Assembly: GCA_964402175.1 (NCBI GenBank)
Contig: CAYOBN010000017.1
Span: 11,155 to 75,154 of the forward strand
Direction: 5' to 3'
Length of the DNA: 64,000 nucleotides
From: JAWKUK01 sp964402175
GTDB taxonomy: Bacteria; Planctomycetota; UBA1135; GCA-002686595
A program made the translations under genes and the position numbers. Below the pieces are notes generated by a model, which saw nothing but the letters and a program-made list of their open reading frames with translations, was not told where the DNA came from and made no database searches. The stretch's first letter is position 1. Every line of letters starts with the position of its first letter. Below, piece by piece: positions 34,663 through 43,672 of the stretch.

Positions 34663-37035
34663 GTGGAGCCGTCCCCCCGAGCTCGAGAGCGCTTCCTCAC
34701 GACGCTGCTTACACGCCCAGGCGCGCACGCAGATCGCGGCGCATTTCGCGCGCGGCAGATCGAGGCGATGCTGCGCCTCACGCCGATGTCGATGGCGAGC
34801 AACGTCGCCAACGCGCTGGCAGTCGTCGGCTTCCTCTGGACCGAGGTAGCGACCGCACCATTGCTCGCTTGGTCGCTCGCGCTTCTGGCCTTCGTCGGTC
34901 TGGGTACGTCGGGCTGGGCGCGCACACGTAATCGCCCACCGCGCACGACGGCGTCACCGCGCGCTGTATGGCGCGCCGCCTTTCACGCAGCGATCCTGGC
35001 GTTGACGTGGGGCCTTGTCCCCGCGATGTGGCTGCCGGAGGTGGGGCGTGAATCGCAGCTCTTTCTCGGTGTCGTGACGACGGGCCTGATCTGCGCGGGC
35101 AGCTTTGCGCTCTCGAGCGTCCCGATCGCCGGCACCGCGTGGGTCGCGATCCTGGGGGGTGCCGGCGCGATCGCCCTGGGACGTTCGGATCTGCCGACCG
35201 CGCCATGGATGCTGTCGGTCCTGCTCGGTTACTGCGCGATGGTGGTGTTTGCGATCTGGTCGATCGCCAGCACGCTGGAGGCGCGCCTCGTGGCGGAGGC
35301 CCAAGCGGATCGCCAGAACGAGGTCATCGGCCTGCTGCTGCGCGACTTCGAGGACACGACGTCCGACCTCCTCTGGGAGCTCGATCACCGCGGGCGCTTC
35401 ACCCACGTCTCACCGCGCCTCGCTGCCGCGCTCGACTTACCGGAGCGCCTCTTCGTGCGCTACGAAGCCGAACGCCTCCTGGCGCGCCGTGTCCCCAAGG
35501 ACGAAGAGAGTCAGCGGCTCTGGCGTGTCCTGCAGAAGCGGCTCGCGACGGGTGAGCCGTTCCGCGACCTCATCGTCTCGCTCCAGACGAGCGACGGCGC
35601 GCGTTGGTGGTCGCTGAGCGCCCGCACGGTCCAGAACTCCGAGGGTCGGCGCTTCGGCTGGCGTGGGGTCGCGGCGGACATCACCGACAAACACCTCGCG
35701 CTGTGCCGCCTGAAGTGGCTCGCCCACAACGATGCACTGACGGGCCTCGTCAACCGGACCGAGTTCCGTGAGCTCCTGCGCGCGCTGCTGTTCCAAGGCG
35801 GGGAGAAACCCCCGTCGTTTGCGATCCTCGCGCTCGACCTCGACGGCTTCAAACAAGTCAACGACTCGCGTGGACACGCCGCCGGCGACCTCCTGCTGCA
35901 GTCCTTCGGCCGCCGACTCCTTGCAGCGACGCGTAAGTCGGACACGGTCGCGCGCCTCGGCGGCGACGAGTTCGCCATCTTGCTACGCGGACCGTTCCTT
36001 GGTGGCGAGCTACGTACCGTCGTCGAACGGGTCGCGGGCCAGATTCTGGCCCCGGAGAGCGAGAGCTTCGAAGGCCTGCGGGTCCGGACCAGTATCGGCG
36101 TGGCCGTTGCGCCGGACGACGGTACGGACGTCGACACGCTGATGAACCACGCGGACATCGCGCTCTATGCCGCAAAACACTCCGGCGGCAGCCGCGTGCA
36201 GTTCTTCCACTTGGGGATGGCCGAGAAAGAGCGCCGCCGGGCGGCTCTCGAGCGTGGGCTGCGCGGCGCCGTCGAGCGTGACGAGTTTCACCTCGTGTAT
36301 CAGCCGCAGATCTCGCTCGAAGACTGGCGCCTCGTCGGCTTCGAGGCGCTGTTGCGCTGGACGAACCCCGACCTCGGAGTGGTCTCGCCGGCAGAGTTCG
36401 TACCAGTGGCCGAAGAAGCTGGCCTCATGCAGGAGATCGGTGCCTGGGTCCTGCGCGAAGCGTGTAATGAAGCTGCGCGGTGGCCCGAGGACCTGCGTGT
36501 CTCGATCAACGTCGCAGCCCCCCAGCTCTCGGCGCGCGGCTTCGTCGAGCTCGTCTTGGAGGCGACCTCCGCGCTCTCGCCGCGGCGTGTCGAACTGGAA
36601 GTGACGGAGTCGGCGCTGATCGATGATACCGCTGCGGCTGTCGCGCGCCTCAACGCGTTGCGCAGCATGGGTTACCACCTCGCGCTGGACGACTTCGGCA
36701 CCGGTTACTCCGCGCTGGGTTACCTGCGCCACTTCGCCTTCGACACGCTGAAGATCGATCGGAGCTTCGTGCGAGACATCGTCCAGGACGAAGAGGCGCA
36801 GGTGATCCTGGAGACGATCCTAGCGATGTCACGCGCCCTGGGGATGGTGACGGTCGCAGAGGGCGTGGAGACGACTCAGGAAGCGGATCTGCTGCGAGGT
36901 AAGGGCTGCGCTCTGCTGCAGGGTTACCTCGTTGCGCGGCCGCTCGGTGCGGCGGTGGTCCCAGACTTCATCGAACGCTGGCAGACCGAACGCATGCGCT
37001 TCATCCGCTCGAGCGCGCTACAAGACGCAGCGTGA
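34663..37035 (+). CDS. Membrane PAS-GGDEF-EAL cyclic-di-GMP signalling protein
   Basis: This 790-aa protein has five or six helices in residues ~40-205, a PAS-like domain (~230-345), GGDEF (~350-520) and EAL (~535-785). The diguanylate cyclase site is intact (RLGGDEFAIL), and the EAL domain keeps EALLRW, the metal-binding Asn, Glu and DDFGTGYS, and the TVAEGVET loop, so both activities look possible. No obvious RxxD inhibitory site was located. GTG start at 34663. It lies downstream of the polysaccharide operon, 89 nt after the GT4 stop, and could regulate exopolysaccharide output through c-di-GMP; that link is inference. Confidence 0.93.
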   Translation: MEPSPRARERFLTTLLTRPGAHADRGAFRARQIEAMLRLTPMSMASNVANALAVVGFLWTEVATAPLLAWSLALLAFVGLGTSGWARTRNRPPRTTASPRAVWRAAFHAAILALTWGLVPAMWLPEVGRESQLFLGVVTTGLICAGSFALSSVPIAGTAWVAILGGAGAIALGRSDLPTAPWMLSVLLGYCAMVVFAIWSIASTLEARLVAEAQADRQNEVIGLLLRDFEDTTSDLLWELDHRGRFTHVSPRLAAALDLPERLFVRYEAERLLARRVPKDEESQRLWRVLQKRLATGEPFRDLIVSLQTSDGARWWSLSARTVQNSEGRRFGWRGVAADITDKHLALCRLKWLAHNDALTGLVNRTEFRELLRALLFQGGEKPPSFAILALDLDGFKQVNDSRGHAAGDLLLQSFGRRLLAATRKSDTVARLGGDEFAILLRGPFLGGELRTVVERVAGQILAPESESFEGLRVRTSIGVAVAPDDGTDVDTLMNHADIALYAAKHSGGSRVQFFHLGMAEKERRRAALERGLRGAVERDEFHLVYQPQISLEDWRLVGFEALLRWTNPDLGVVSPAEFVPVAEEAGLMQEIGAWVLREACNEAARWPEDLRVSINVAAPQLSARGFVELVLEATSALSPRRVELEVTESALIDDTAAAVARLNALRSMGYHLALDDFGTGYSALGYLRHFAFDTLKIDRSFVRDIVQDEEAQVILETILAMSRALGMVTVAEGVETTQEADLLRGKGCALLQGYLVARPLGAAVVPDFIERWQTERMRFIRSSALQDAA

Positions 37036-37044
37036 GCGACCGCG

Positions 37045-37380
37045 TCAGAACCCGAGCCCCTCGGGTAAGTCGCTTCCGCCGCCTTCACCGTTCTCGTCCG
37101 CGAAGCCCTGCACACGTTGACTGGGCTCCCAGACGTGCAGCGTCTTTGCGACCGCGCGCAAGACCTCTTCGTCCAGGTCCCTTTCGAGGTCGTCCAGCGT
37201 CGCATCACCTTCGCCGCGGGCGCGCTTCGCCAGGTTCGTGTCCACCAGGGTGAGGATGCGATCCCGTACGTCCTTCGGCGAGACGAGCGCGCGCTCGACA
37301 AGGGGCAGGAGCGCAGATGCGTCACCAGGTACGAGGCCATGCCTGGCGCAGAGGCGTTCGAGGAGTCGGTTCGCGTCCAT
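37045..37380 (-). CDS. Small acidic protein of unknown function
   Basis: This 111-aa protein from ATG 37380 (a GTG at 37419 is possible) is predicted to be largely helical: DANRLLERLCARHGL, ALLPLVERALVSP, DVRDRILTLVDTNLAKRA, then an acidic DLERDLDEEVLRAVAKTLHVW and a Gly/Glu tail. A GGAGGT lies 16 nt upstream of the ATG, further than ideal. Its 3' end faces the GGDEF-EAL gene with 9 nt between stops. Not recognised. Confidence 0.55.
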   Translation of the reverse strand: MDANRLLERLCARHGLVPGDASALLPLVERALVSPKDVRDRILTLVDTNLAKRARGEGDATLDDLERDLDEEVLRAVAKTLHVWEPSQRVQGFADENGEGGGSDLPEGLGF

Positions 37381-37626
37381 GGGATTTCGGGGGGAGACCT
37401 CCAACGTTACCTCGCTCACAACCGCTCGGCGTCGCGCGCAGGCGAGTTGTGCGGCCTGCTCCGCAGTGACCCGAATCGCGCCGTGGCCAAGGAATCTGCA
37501 TCTGGGATCAAGGCGACCCTCGGCGTGCGACGACCGAAGACGCAGGGCGGGCGCCTACCGCGCCGCGTTGTCGCCCCCGTTGCCTGCTCCTCTCCTCTCA
37601 CCCCGGCCCCTGACGGCCTCCCAGTC

Positions 37627-38271
37627 ATGTCGATCGGTACCAGCCACGTCCTCCTCACCGCTTCGGGCATCGCGCTCGGCATCATCGTGTCCGCGTTTGC
37701 GCAGGACACCGCCGAACAGTCCCAAGCCGGGACGGCAGTCAAGATGGAGCTCGAAGAGGTCGTCCAGGCCTCGGGCCTCGTGCTCGAAGGTCGCGTCGTC
37801 AGCGGTCAGAGCGCGACCTCACCCGAAGGATCGATCTACACCGACTGGCAGATCGCCGTCGACCGCACCTGGTGGGGTGAAGACGCGCCGACGCAGACCG
37901 TGCGGCTCCCAGGCGGCGCGCTGGCCGACGGCCGTGCGACGCTCGTCCCGGGTATGCCGAGCCTCGTGCCCGGCGAGGAGGTCGTCCTGATGCTGAGCGA
38001 GCCGAGCCCCGACGGCATGCGCGTCCCGACGGGCTTGACGCAAGGCAAGTACCGCATCGTGGCCGACAAAGAGGGCTCGAAGCGCGCGGTCCGCACCGGA
38101 CAGAACGTGACGCTGGCTTCGACGGCTGGCACACTCGGTGACAGGGACGGACTCGCGGTGCTCGACTACGCCGAGCTCGTTTCGAAGCTCGAAGCCGCGA
38201 CCCAAGCGAAGCGCGCGACGACACCGCCGCCGCGCGCGACGAATACAGACCAGCCCGACGAGGAGCGCTGA
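37627..38271 (+). CDS. Secreted protein paired with a matrixin protease
   Basis: This 214-aa protein begins with a signal peptide (~1-25, ending SAFAQ). The core is one beta-rich domain: SGLVLEGRVVSGQSA, IYTDWQIAVDRTWWGED, TVRLPGGALADG, VPGEEVVLML and GKYRIV. Similar domains occur next to matrixin genes in other bacteria, as far as I recall. The tail is Pro/Thr-rich. The stop is two bases before the GTG of the matrixin gene, so both are cotranslated. Possible roles are pro-domain-like chaperone, inhibitor or substrate. Confidence 0.75.
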   Translation: MSIGTSHVLLTASGIALGIIVSAFAQDTAEQSQAGTAVKMELEEVVQASGLVLEGRVVSGQSATSPEGSIYTDWQIAVDRTWWGEDAPTQTVRLPGGALADGRATLVPGMPSLVPGEEVVLMLSEPSPDGMRVPTGLTQGKYRIVADKEGSKRAVRTGQNVTLASTAGTLGDRDGLAVLDYAELVSKLEAATQAKRATTPPPRATNTDQPDEER

Positions 38272-38273
38272 AC

Positions 38274-40508
38274 GTGACCGGCCGTCCCCGCCATCCCGTT
38301 CTCTGGTTCCTCGGCGCCGCGGTCACCGCGGCGACCCTGAGCGCACACGTGCGGCTCCTGTACCCCACGACAGGCGCCGCGCTCTACTGGTCGAACCCGT
38401 CGAACGTGACGCTCGTCCTGCAATCGGATGGCTCGGACGACATCAACGACGGCAGTGAAGCGACAGCGCTGCGCAGCGCCATGGCGGCCTGGAACGGCGT
38501 CACGGGCGCGAACCTGCAGCTCGTCGAGAACGCTGCTTCAGGCCAACGCGCGCGCCGCGATTGGGCTTCGACGGACATCCATCTCGTCCTGTTCGACGAG
38601 GATAACGACTCGGGTTATTTCCCCGGGTCGTCCGGGATCGTCGCTCTGACGCCGATCACGTTCTACACCAACGGCCGCATCATCGACGCGGACGTGCTCT
38701 TCAACGGCAAGAACTTCGGGTTCACGACGCGCGGTCAGGTCGGCCGCTTCGACATCCAGGACGTGGCCACCCACGAGCTCGGGCACCTCGTCGGCCTGGA
38801 CCACTCGGGCTGCGCCGGAGCCACGATGTATCCCTACGTGGACACGTCGGTGATCCTGCACCGCAGCCTCTCACTCGACGACATCCGGGGCGTCCGCCAC
38901 ATGTACCCGAGCGCCAGCTACGGGCAGATCATGGGCACGCTCCTGCACGAAGGCACCTCGAACGTCGTCGCCGGAGCGCACGTCGTGGCGCTGGACATGC
39001 AAGGCCGCCTCGCGGGTGCGACGCTCTCGAACAGCTCGGGCAACTTCGCGCTGCAAGCGCTCGATACGGGGCGCTATACGGTCTACGCCGACGCGCTCGA
39101 CTTCCCGGTCAGCGTCAGCAATCTGGGCGGCGGCCAGACCGTCGATACGAGCTTCGGTTCGACCGTCCTCGGGACGATCGACGTCGTTGCGGGTTCGACC
39201 GCGACCCTCGGCTCGGTCGAGGTCCTCCCCGATGTCGCCGTCAGCCTCGGGCGGATCGCCGACGACTACCCGCTGCGAGCGATCTCCGGCCAGACCGTCG
39301 CGCGGCTCGTGCGCGGTGCGGAGCTGGTTTCGGGTTCGACATTGACCGCGAGCGATCCCTCGATCACCGTCACGCCGACGGCGTGGTTCGGCACTTCGGT
39401 CCAGTTCGACGTCACCGTGCAGAGCGGCGCGGCCCTCGGCCATGCGGACCTGATCGTGACGTCTCCGTCGGGCGACGTCGACATCCTCACTGCCGCACTG
39501 GAGATCACGCCGCCGAACCCCGAGGTCCTGTCGGTGACCCCCGCCGACGGTGAGCCGGTCGGTGGCACGTTCGTCACCGTGACGGGCACGAACTTCCGCC
39601 CCGGGCTGCGTGTGGTCATCGGCGATCGGATCTACGTCGAGGGCGCGCCCGGGGGTGCGACGCTCGTCGATCCCACGACGCTGACGCTCACCACCGCGGC
39701 GACGATCGGCGGCGAGCACGACGTCGTCGTGATCGACCCGTCGGGGGTCGAGGGGCGCGCGGTCGACAGCTTCACGGTGCTGGCTGCACCGGCGATCGCG
39801 ACGCTCTTCCCGTCGGTCGGCTCGGCCGCCGGTGGCACCGAAGTGATCCTCACGGGGTCGAACTTCGTCACCGGAGCGCTCGTCACGATCGACGGTATCG
39901 CCCAGCCGAACGTGCGCGTGGACTCACCGACGCAGATGACGATCTTCACCGCGCCGGGCGTGGTCGGTGGTCCGTACATCGTCGAAGTCACGAACCCAGG
40001 CGGCGCATCGGCGACGGCGGCGTTCGCCTACGTCGGCAAGGCGGACCCGGTCCTCACGTACGTGACCCCGGATCGCGGCAGCCCCGAGGGCGGCCAGACG
40101 ATCACCCTGATGGGCACGGGCTTCAGCGCCGAGACACAGGTCGTCTTCGGCGCACACCCGAAGACCGGCGTCGGCGGGACCGCAGCCGCGTCGGTCGAGC
40201 TCGAGAGCAGCACGACCCTGCGGGTGCGCACGCCGGCGTCCTCTTCGACGGTCGCGTCGGTGCTCGTGCGCGACGCGGAGACCGGACAGGCCTCGATCCT
40301 CGCCTCCGGGTTCCAGTACGAGCACGAACCCGAGATCCCGAGCCTCGACAAGTTCGGCGCGTGTGGGGCGGTCGACCCGGCCCATCTGGGTCCGCCGACG
40401 GCCCGCAAGGTCTTCGCCGGGGCGGGCTGGATCCTCGTCGCGCTCGCGGCAGCGGCGCTGCAGCGGCGCGCGGCGCTGCGCCGCTCAGCGTATCCTGCGG
40501 CGGTATGA
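38274..40508 (+). CDS. Matrixin-type zinc metalloprotease with three TIG/IPT domains and a C-terminal membrane anchor
   Basis: This 744-aa protein has a signal peptide (~7-24) and a metzincin catalytic domain with HELGHLVGLDH (His167, Glu168, His171, His177) and a Met-turn-like GATMYPYV, so it looks active. A carboxypeptidase-regulatory-like repeat follows (AGAHVVALDMQGRLAGATLSN), then three IPT/TIG beta-sandwiches near residues 425, 505 and 590 (PEVLSVTPADGEPVGGT; PAIATLFPSVGSAAGGT; PVLTYVTPDRGSPEGGQ). The end is GACG, a hydrophobic helix and an Arg-rich tail, a sorting-signal-like architecture suggesting surface anchoring. GTG at 38274. Confidence 0.9.
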   Translation: MTGRPRHPVLWFLGAAVTAATLSAHVRLLYPTTGAALYWSNPSNVTLVLQSDGSDDINDGSEATALRSAMAAWNGVTGANLQLVENAASGQRARRDWASTDIHLVLFDEDNDSGYFPGSSGIVALTPITFYTNGRIIDADVLFNGKNFGFTTRGQVGRFDIQDVATHELGHLVGLDHSGCAGATMYPYVDTSVILHRSLSLDDIRGVRHMYPSASYGQIMGTLLHEGTSNVVAGAHVVALDMQGRLAGATLSNSSGNFALQALDTGRYTVYADALDFPVSVSNLGGGQTVDTSFGSTVLGTIDVVAGSTATLGSVEVLPDVAVSLGRIADDYPLRAISGQTVARLVRGAELVSGSTLTASDPSITVTPTAWFGTSVQFDVTVQSGAALGHADLIVTSPSGDVDILTAALEITPPNPEVLSVTPADGEPVGGTFVTVTGTNFRPGLRVVIGDRIYVEGAPGGATLVDPTTLTLTTAATIGGEHDVVVIDPSGVEGRAVDSFTVLAAPAIATLFPSVGSAAGGTEVILTGSNFVTGALVTIDGIAQPNVRVDSPTQMTIFTAPGVVGGPYIVEVTNPGGASATAAFAYVGKADPVLTYVTPDRGSPEGGQTITLMGTGFSAETQVVFGAHPKTGVGGTAAASVELESSTTLRVRTPASSSTVASVLVRDAETGQASILASGFQYEHEPEIPSLDKFGACGAVDPAHLGPPTARKVFAGAGWILVALAAAALQRRAALRRSAYPAAV

Positions 40509-41257
40509 GCGCCACGCCTCCGCAGGGTTACACCCTCGTCTACGACATCGAAGTCGCTGGCTACGCCTGGGAGGAGGTCGACGAGATCACTCGCGGCTAC
40601 CTCCTCGCGCGCGAGAAGGACCCTGAGCGGCGCGACGGTGTCCCCGACCGCACCGCGCTCTTCCCCGGGCTCGGGCGGGTCGTCGCCATCGGCATCTGGC
40701 TCGTCGAAGCGGACCGCGGGCTGCTCCTGCTCGAAGGCGACCCCGCGGACGACGGTGAGCCCGACGAACACGACTGGGCGAAGGTGCCGCGCTCGAAGCT
40801 CTTCCGCGGCGACGAGCGCGCGCTGCTCGAGAAGTTCTGGTCGGTGGTTTCGACCGCGAACAAAGCCTTCAAGCTGCCGCGGCTCGTGACCTACAACGGG
40901 CGCTCGTACGACGGGCCGACGCTCATGATCCGCTCTGCGCAGCTCGGTGTGAGCGCGCGGCGCGACCTCGTGGGATACCGCTACGACATCTCCGAGCACT
41001 GCGATCTCATGGACGTCTTCGACTTCCACGGGTCGCGCTGGCCGAGCTATTCCCTCGACTACTGGTGCCGCAGGTTCGACATCGAGTCACCGAAGGGCTC
41101 GATCGACGGCAGCCAAGTCAGCCGCGCGTACCGCGAAGGGCGCATCGAGGACATCGGCGAGTACTGCCTGCGCGACGTGCGCGCGACAGCGGAGCTCTAC
41201 CGGCGCCTCGAGCAGACGCTGCTGCCGCTCTTCAAAGGCGGGCCGCGCCGGACCTGA
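40505..41257 (+). CDS. DnaQ/PolB-like DEDDy 3'-5' exonuclease domain protein
   Basis: This 250-aa protein carries exonuclease motifs in order: Exo I as YDIEV, Exo II around TYNGRSYDGP, and Exo III as YCLRDV (YxxxD, the DEDDy variety), with ELYRRLEQ closing the fold. It resembles the free-standing PolB-exonuclease-like proteins (PF10108-type). It would trim DNA or RNA 3' ends in the cytoplasm. ATG at 40505 overlaps the matrixin stop by four bases (ATGA), which couples a cytoplasmic nuclease to an exported protease, an odd pairing. Convergent with the PDZ gene. Confidence 0.83.
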   Translation: MSATPPQGYTLVYDIEVAGYAWEEVDEITRGYLLAREKDPERRDGVPDRTALFPGLGRVVAIGIWLVEADRGLLLLEGDPADDGEPDEHDWAKVPRSKLFRGDERALLEKFWSVVSTANKAFKLPRLVTYNGRSYDGPTLMIRSAQLGVSARRDLVGYRYDISEHCDLMDVFDFHGSRWPSYSLDYWCRRFDIESPKGSIDGSQVSRAYREGRIEDIGEYCLRDVRATAELYRRLEQTLLPLFKGGPRRT

Positions 41258-41287
41258 GGTCCGGCGCAGCGCGCTCCAGACGTCACG

Positions 41288-42670
41288 TCAGCGGCCGCCG
41301 CCGCGCTCGAGGCGCTCGATCGCGCGCATCAGTTCGCGGATCTCGCGGCGCAGGTCGTCGACCGGGGCGCCGTCGGTCGGCGGCGCAGCCGGGGCCAGGG
41401 GGGCGGCGGCCCTTGCTTCGCGGCGGCGCTCGCCACGCGCGCGGGGCAGAGCGTCCGCGCGGCGCTCGGAGCGCGTGTTCGGCGCGGACGGGTGGGCGCC
41501 GTGTTCGCCCATGGCACCGTGCTCCGCGTGCGCACCGTGCTCCGCGTGCGCACCGTGCTCCGCGTGCNNNNNNNNNNNNNNNNNNNNNNNNNNNNNNNNN
41601 NNNNNNNNNNNNNNNNNNNNNNNNNNNNNNNNNNNNNNNNNNNNNNNNNNNNNNNNNNNNNNNNNNNGTTCCGCGTGCTCACCGTGTTCCGCGTGCTCAC
41701 CGTGTTCCGCGTGCTCACCGTGTTCCGCGTGCTCACCGTGCTCACCGTGCTCACCGTGCCCGAGCAGCGCACGCAGCTCCGCGAGGCTCTGCTCGATGCG
41801 CCCGAGCCGCTCTTCGAGCGCGTCGACGCGCTGGGCGAGCTCCGTCATCCGCGGCAGCGCGCCCATGCCGGGCTGCGCGCGCTGGATCCATGCGCCGCCC
41901 TGGCCGGGCTGGAGCAGGCGCATGTCGCCCTCCGGCAGCGCCCGGAACTCGAAGACGTTCTCGGTTTGCCCCTGGAGACCGAAGCCTCGGAGCTGCCCTT
42001 CGTTCGGCTCGACCTCCTTGCCGTTGACCCACATGCGGACCTCGCCCGGGCCGTCCTCGGCCTTCCTGACGACGATGCGCTGCGATTGGACCTTGGGCAG
42101 CTCGGCGTGGTCCTCGATGGCCTCCTCGGGGTTCACTTCGAGGACCTCCTCGAGGACCGTGCCGAGGTCTTGGAGCTGGGGCAGCGTGCGCAGCCCCTCG
42201 ATGTCGAGGACCGGCGGCGGCACGGCGCCGACGTTCCCGCGCGTGCCGAGGGTGACCTCCTGCTCGACGGTCTGCCCGCCCCGCACGAGCGTGAGCTTGA
42301 CCCGGGTCCCCGGCTGCTTGCCGCGCACGGCCGCCGTCAGCTCGCCCGCCGACTGGATCGGGCTGCCGTCGACCGCCGTGATGCGGTCGCCCGCCTGCAG
42401 CCCCGCCTTCTGGGCCGGCGAGCCGTCGACGAGGCCCGACACCGCAGCGCCGGCCTCACCCTCGGATTCCGTCGCGAGCTGCACCCCGAGGAACCCCTGC
42501 TCCTGGATGCCGGGGGCCCCCGGCTGGACCTGGGCTGGGCGGAGGCTCAGGACGCCCTGCGAGGGGCCGGTGACGTCGTCGAGGACGAGGACACGCGGCT
42601 TGGACTGGGCAGCGGCGGAGCCGAGGGAGAGGGCGAGGGCGGCGAGGGTGGTGAAAGAACGCAGTTGCAT
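41288..42670 (-). CDS. Exported PDZ protein with His/Glu-rich tandem repeats (interrupted by an assembly gap)
   Basis: The signal peptide (MQLRSFTTLAALALSLGSAAAQ) is followed by a PDZ domain at ~residues 55-150 (GFLGVQL, SPAQKAGLQAGDRITAVDG), then a central region with a coiled coil (LAQRVDALEERLGRIEQSLAELRALL). After that come tandem hexapeptides HAEHGE/HAEHGA encoded by 18-nt repeats, and a second coiled coil (DLRREIRELMRAIERLERG) at the C-terminus. The gene contains 100 N at 41568-41667, so the repeat number and length are unknown; the frame is kept only if the true gap is 1 modulo 3. The His/Glu repeats could bind metal ions. No protease triad is seen. Confidence 0.8.
   Translation of the reverse strand: MQLRSFTTLAALALSLGSAAAQSKPRVLVLDDVTGPSQGVLSLRPAQVQPGAPGIQEQGFLGVQLATESEGEAGAAVSGLVDGSPAQKAGLQAGDRITAVDGSPIQSAGELTAAVRGKQPGTRVKLTLVRGGQTVEQEVTLGTRGNVGAVPPPVLDIEGLRTLPQLQDLGTVLEEVLEVNPEEAIEDHAELPKVQSQRIVVRKAEDGPGEVRMWVNGKEVEPNEGQLRGFGLQGQTENVFEFRALPEGDMRLLQPGQGGAWIQRAQPGMGALPRMTELAQRVDALEERLGRIEQSLAELRALLGHGEHGEHGEHAEHGEHAEHGEHAEHGEHAEXXXXXXXXXXXXXXXXXXXXXXXXXXXXXXXXXXHAEHGAHAEHGAHAEHGAMGEHGAHPSAPNTRSERRADALPRARGERRREARAAAPLAPAAPPTDGAPVDDLRREIRELMRAIERLERGGGR
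41521..41757. repeat. 18-nt tandem repeat array inside the PDZ gene
   Basis: Two and a half copies of GCTCCGCGTGCGCACCGT lie left of the gap (41521-41567). Four copies of GTTCCGCGTGCTCACCGT lie right of it (41668-41739), followed by two 9-nt half units. Each 18-mer encodes one six-residue His/Glu unit on the minus strand. The array almost certainly continues through the N run, where the assembler failed. Confidence 0.9.
41568..41667. other. Assembly gap (100 N)
   Basis: Exactly 100 undetermined bases, the conventional placeholder for a gap of unknown length, sit inside the 18-nt tandem repeat of the PDZ gene. Confidence 0.98.
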
Positions 42671-42759
42671 GGCACTTCGGTCGGAGTAAGGGTCTCTCTT
42701 CGTTCTACGCCGCAGGGCGGCCCGCGTTTGGGATTTTTGGGGTAGACCTCCCGTAACGG

Positions 42760-42801
42760 CCGCCGGGCGCGTCTCCCCGGATGGGGAAACGCGCCCGGCG
42801 G
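42760..42801 (-). terminator. Hairpin terminator of the phosphofructokinase-cupredoxin unit
   Basis: The left arm CCGCCGGGCGCGTCTCCCC (42760-42778) pairs with 42783-42801 with a single imperfection and a 4-nt loop. It begins 20 nt after the cupredoxin stop on the minus strand and separates that unit from the PDZ gene. Confidence 0.7.
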
Positions 42802-42821
42802 AGGGGGCTCTGCCGCTGCGG

Positions 42822-43658
42822 TCAGCGCGCCCGGCGCGACTTCGCCTTCTTCGGCTCCATCTCGAGGGCGAGCGGCGCGGCCGTGCCGTCTGCGGCGACG
42901 GTCACACTCGCGGTGCGCGCGCCGAGGGTCTCGTGCCACAGCTTCACCTCGTGGGTGCCCGGCGGCAGGCCCGCGAGCTGGAACGAGCCATCGGGGCCCG
43001 TGACCGCCCAGTGGGTCGCATCCGTGACGACGACCCAAGCGGTCATCCAGGTGTGCATGTCGCACGTGACCTTCACGGCCTCGGCCTCCTTGTGCACGCG
43101 CTCGAGGCGCCCCCCCGCCGGCACCGTCTGGTTCAGCGGATCGTTCAGCAGCGTGATGAGGTGCACGTTGTGCGCCGTCGCATCGGAGTTCAGGTACGCC
43201 ACCTTCGCCCCCTTCGGCACGACGAGGACGTGCGGGGTGAAGTGGCAGCTCCGTTGGTCCATCTCGTAGGGCGCCTCGGGCACCTTCACCTCGACGCCCG
43301 GCACGCTGACCGTGACGACCACGTTGGCGATGCCGAGCTTCTCGTCCACGAGGAAGGACGGATCGACCGCGTCGACCTTCTGGCCGGGCGGGCAGCAGCC
43401 CTCGGCTTGGCGGTCATCGATCTTCAGCGGCTTCTTCTCCGGCAGCTCGCCCTTGAAGCGCACGACGCCCGTGACGAGCGGCTTGGGCTTGTCGGCGGTG
43501 GCCTCCTGCGGCGCGGGCGGCGTCGGGTCCTGGCTGCGGAGCGCGACCTCGGCGGAGCGCTCGCGGTGGAGCTCCCCCTGGGCGAACACCGGAACGAGGG
43601 CGGCGAGGCCGAGCAGCGCGAGCGCGCAGGAGGTCGGTCGAATGGCGTGATGCGTCAT
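42822..43658 (-). CDS. Exported cupredoxin/carboxypeptidase-regulatory-like protein
   Basis: This 278-aa protein has a signal peptide (~1-26, ending VFAQ). Residues ~110-212 form a cupredoxin-like domain with candidate type-1 copper ligands His163 or His166 (TAHNVH), Cys199, His202 and Met205 (VTCDMHTWM). Residues ~213-270 form a carboxypeptidase-regulatory-like beta-sandwich (GPDGSFQLAGLPPGTHEVKLWHE). An unusual GCCPPG lies at 87-92. It may carry electrons or copper in the periplasm, as in methylamine-utilisation/plastocyanin-like proteins. ATG at 43658 is 14 nt after the phosphofructokinase stop, so the two are cotranscribed. Confidence 0.8.
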   Translation of the reverse strand: MTHHAIRPTSCALALLGLAALVPVFAQGELHRERSAEVALRSQDPTPPAPQEATADKPKPLVTGVVRFKGELPEKKPLKIDDRQAEGCCPPGQKVDAVDPSFLVDEKLGIANVVVTVSVPGVEVKVPEAPYEMDQRSCHFTPHVLVVPKGAKVAYLNSDATAHNVHLITLLNDPLNQTVPAGGRLERVHKEAEAVKVTCDMHTWMTAWVVVTDATHWAVTGPDGSFQLAGLPPGTHEVKLWHETLGARTASVTVAADGTAAPLALEMEPKKAKSRRAR

Positions 43659-43672
43659 GGGGACAAGGTACC

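Noticed and set aside
41521..41757. Repeat array considered as a CRISPR
   Set aside because: Units are contiguous 18-mers without spacers and encode in-frame hexapeptides; no cas genes are present.
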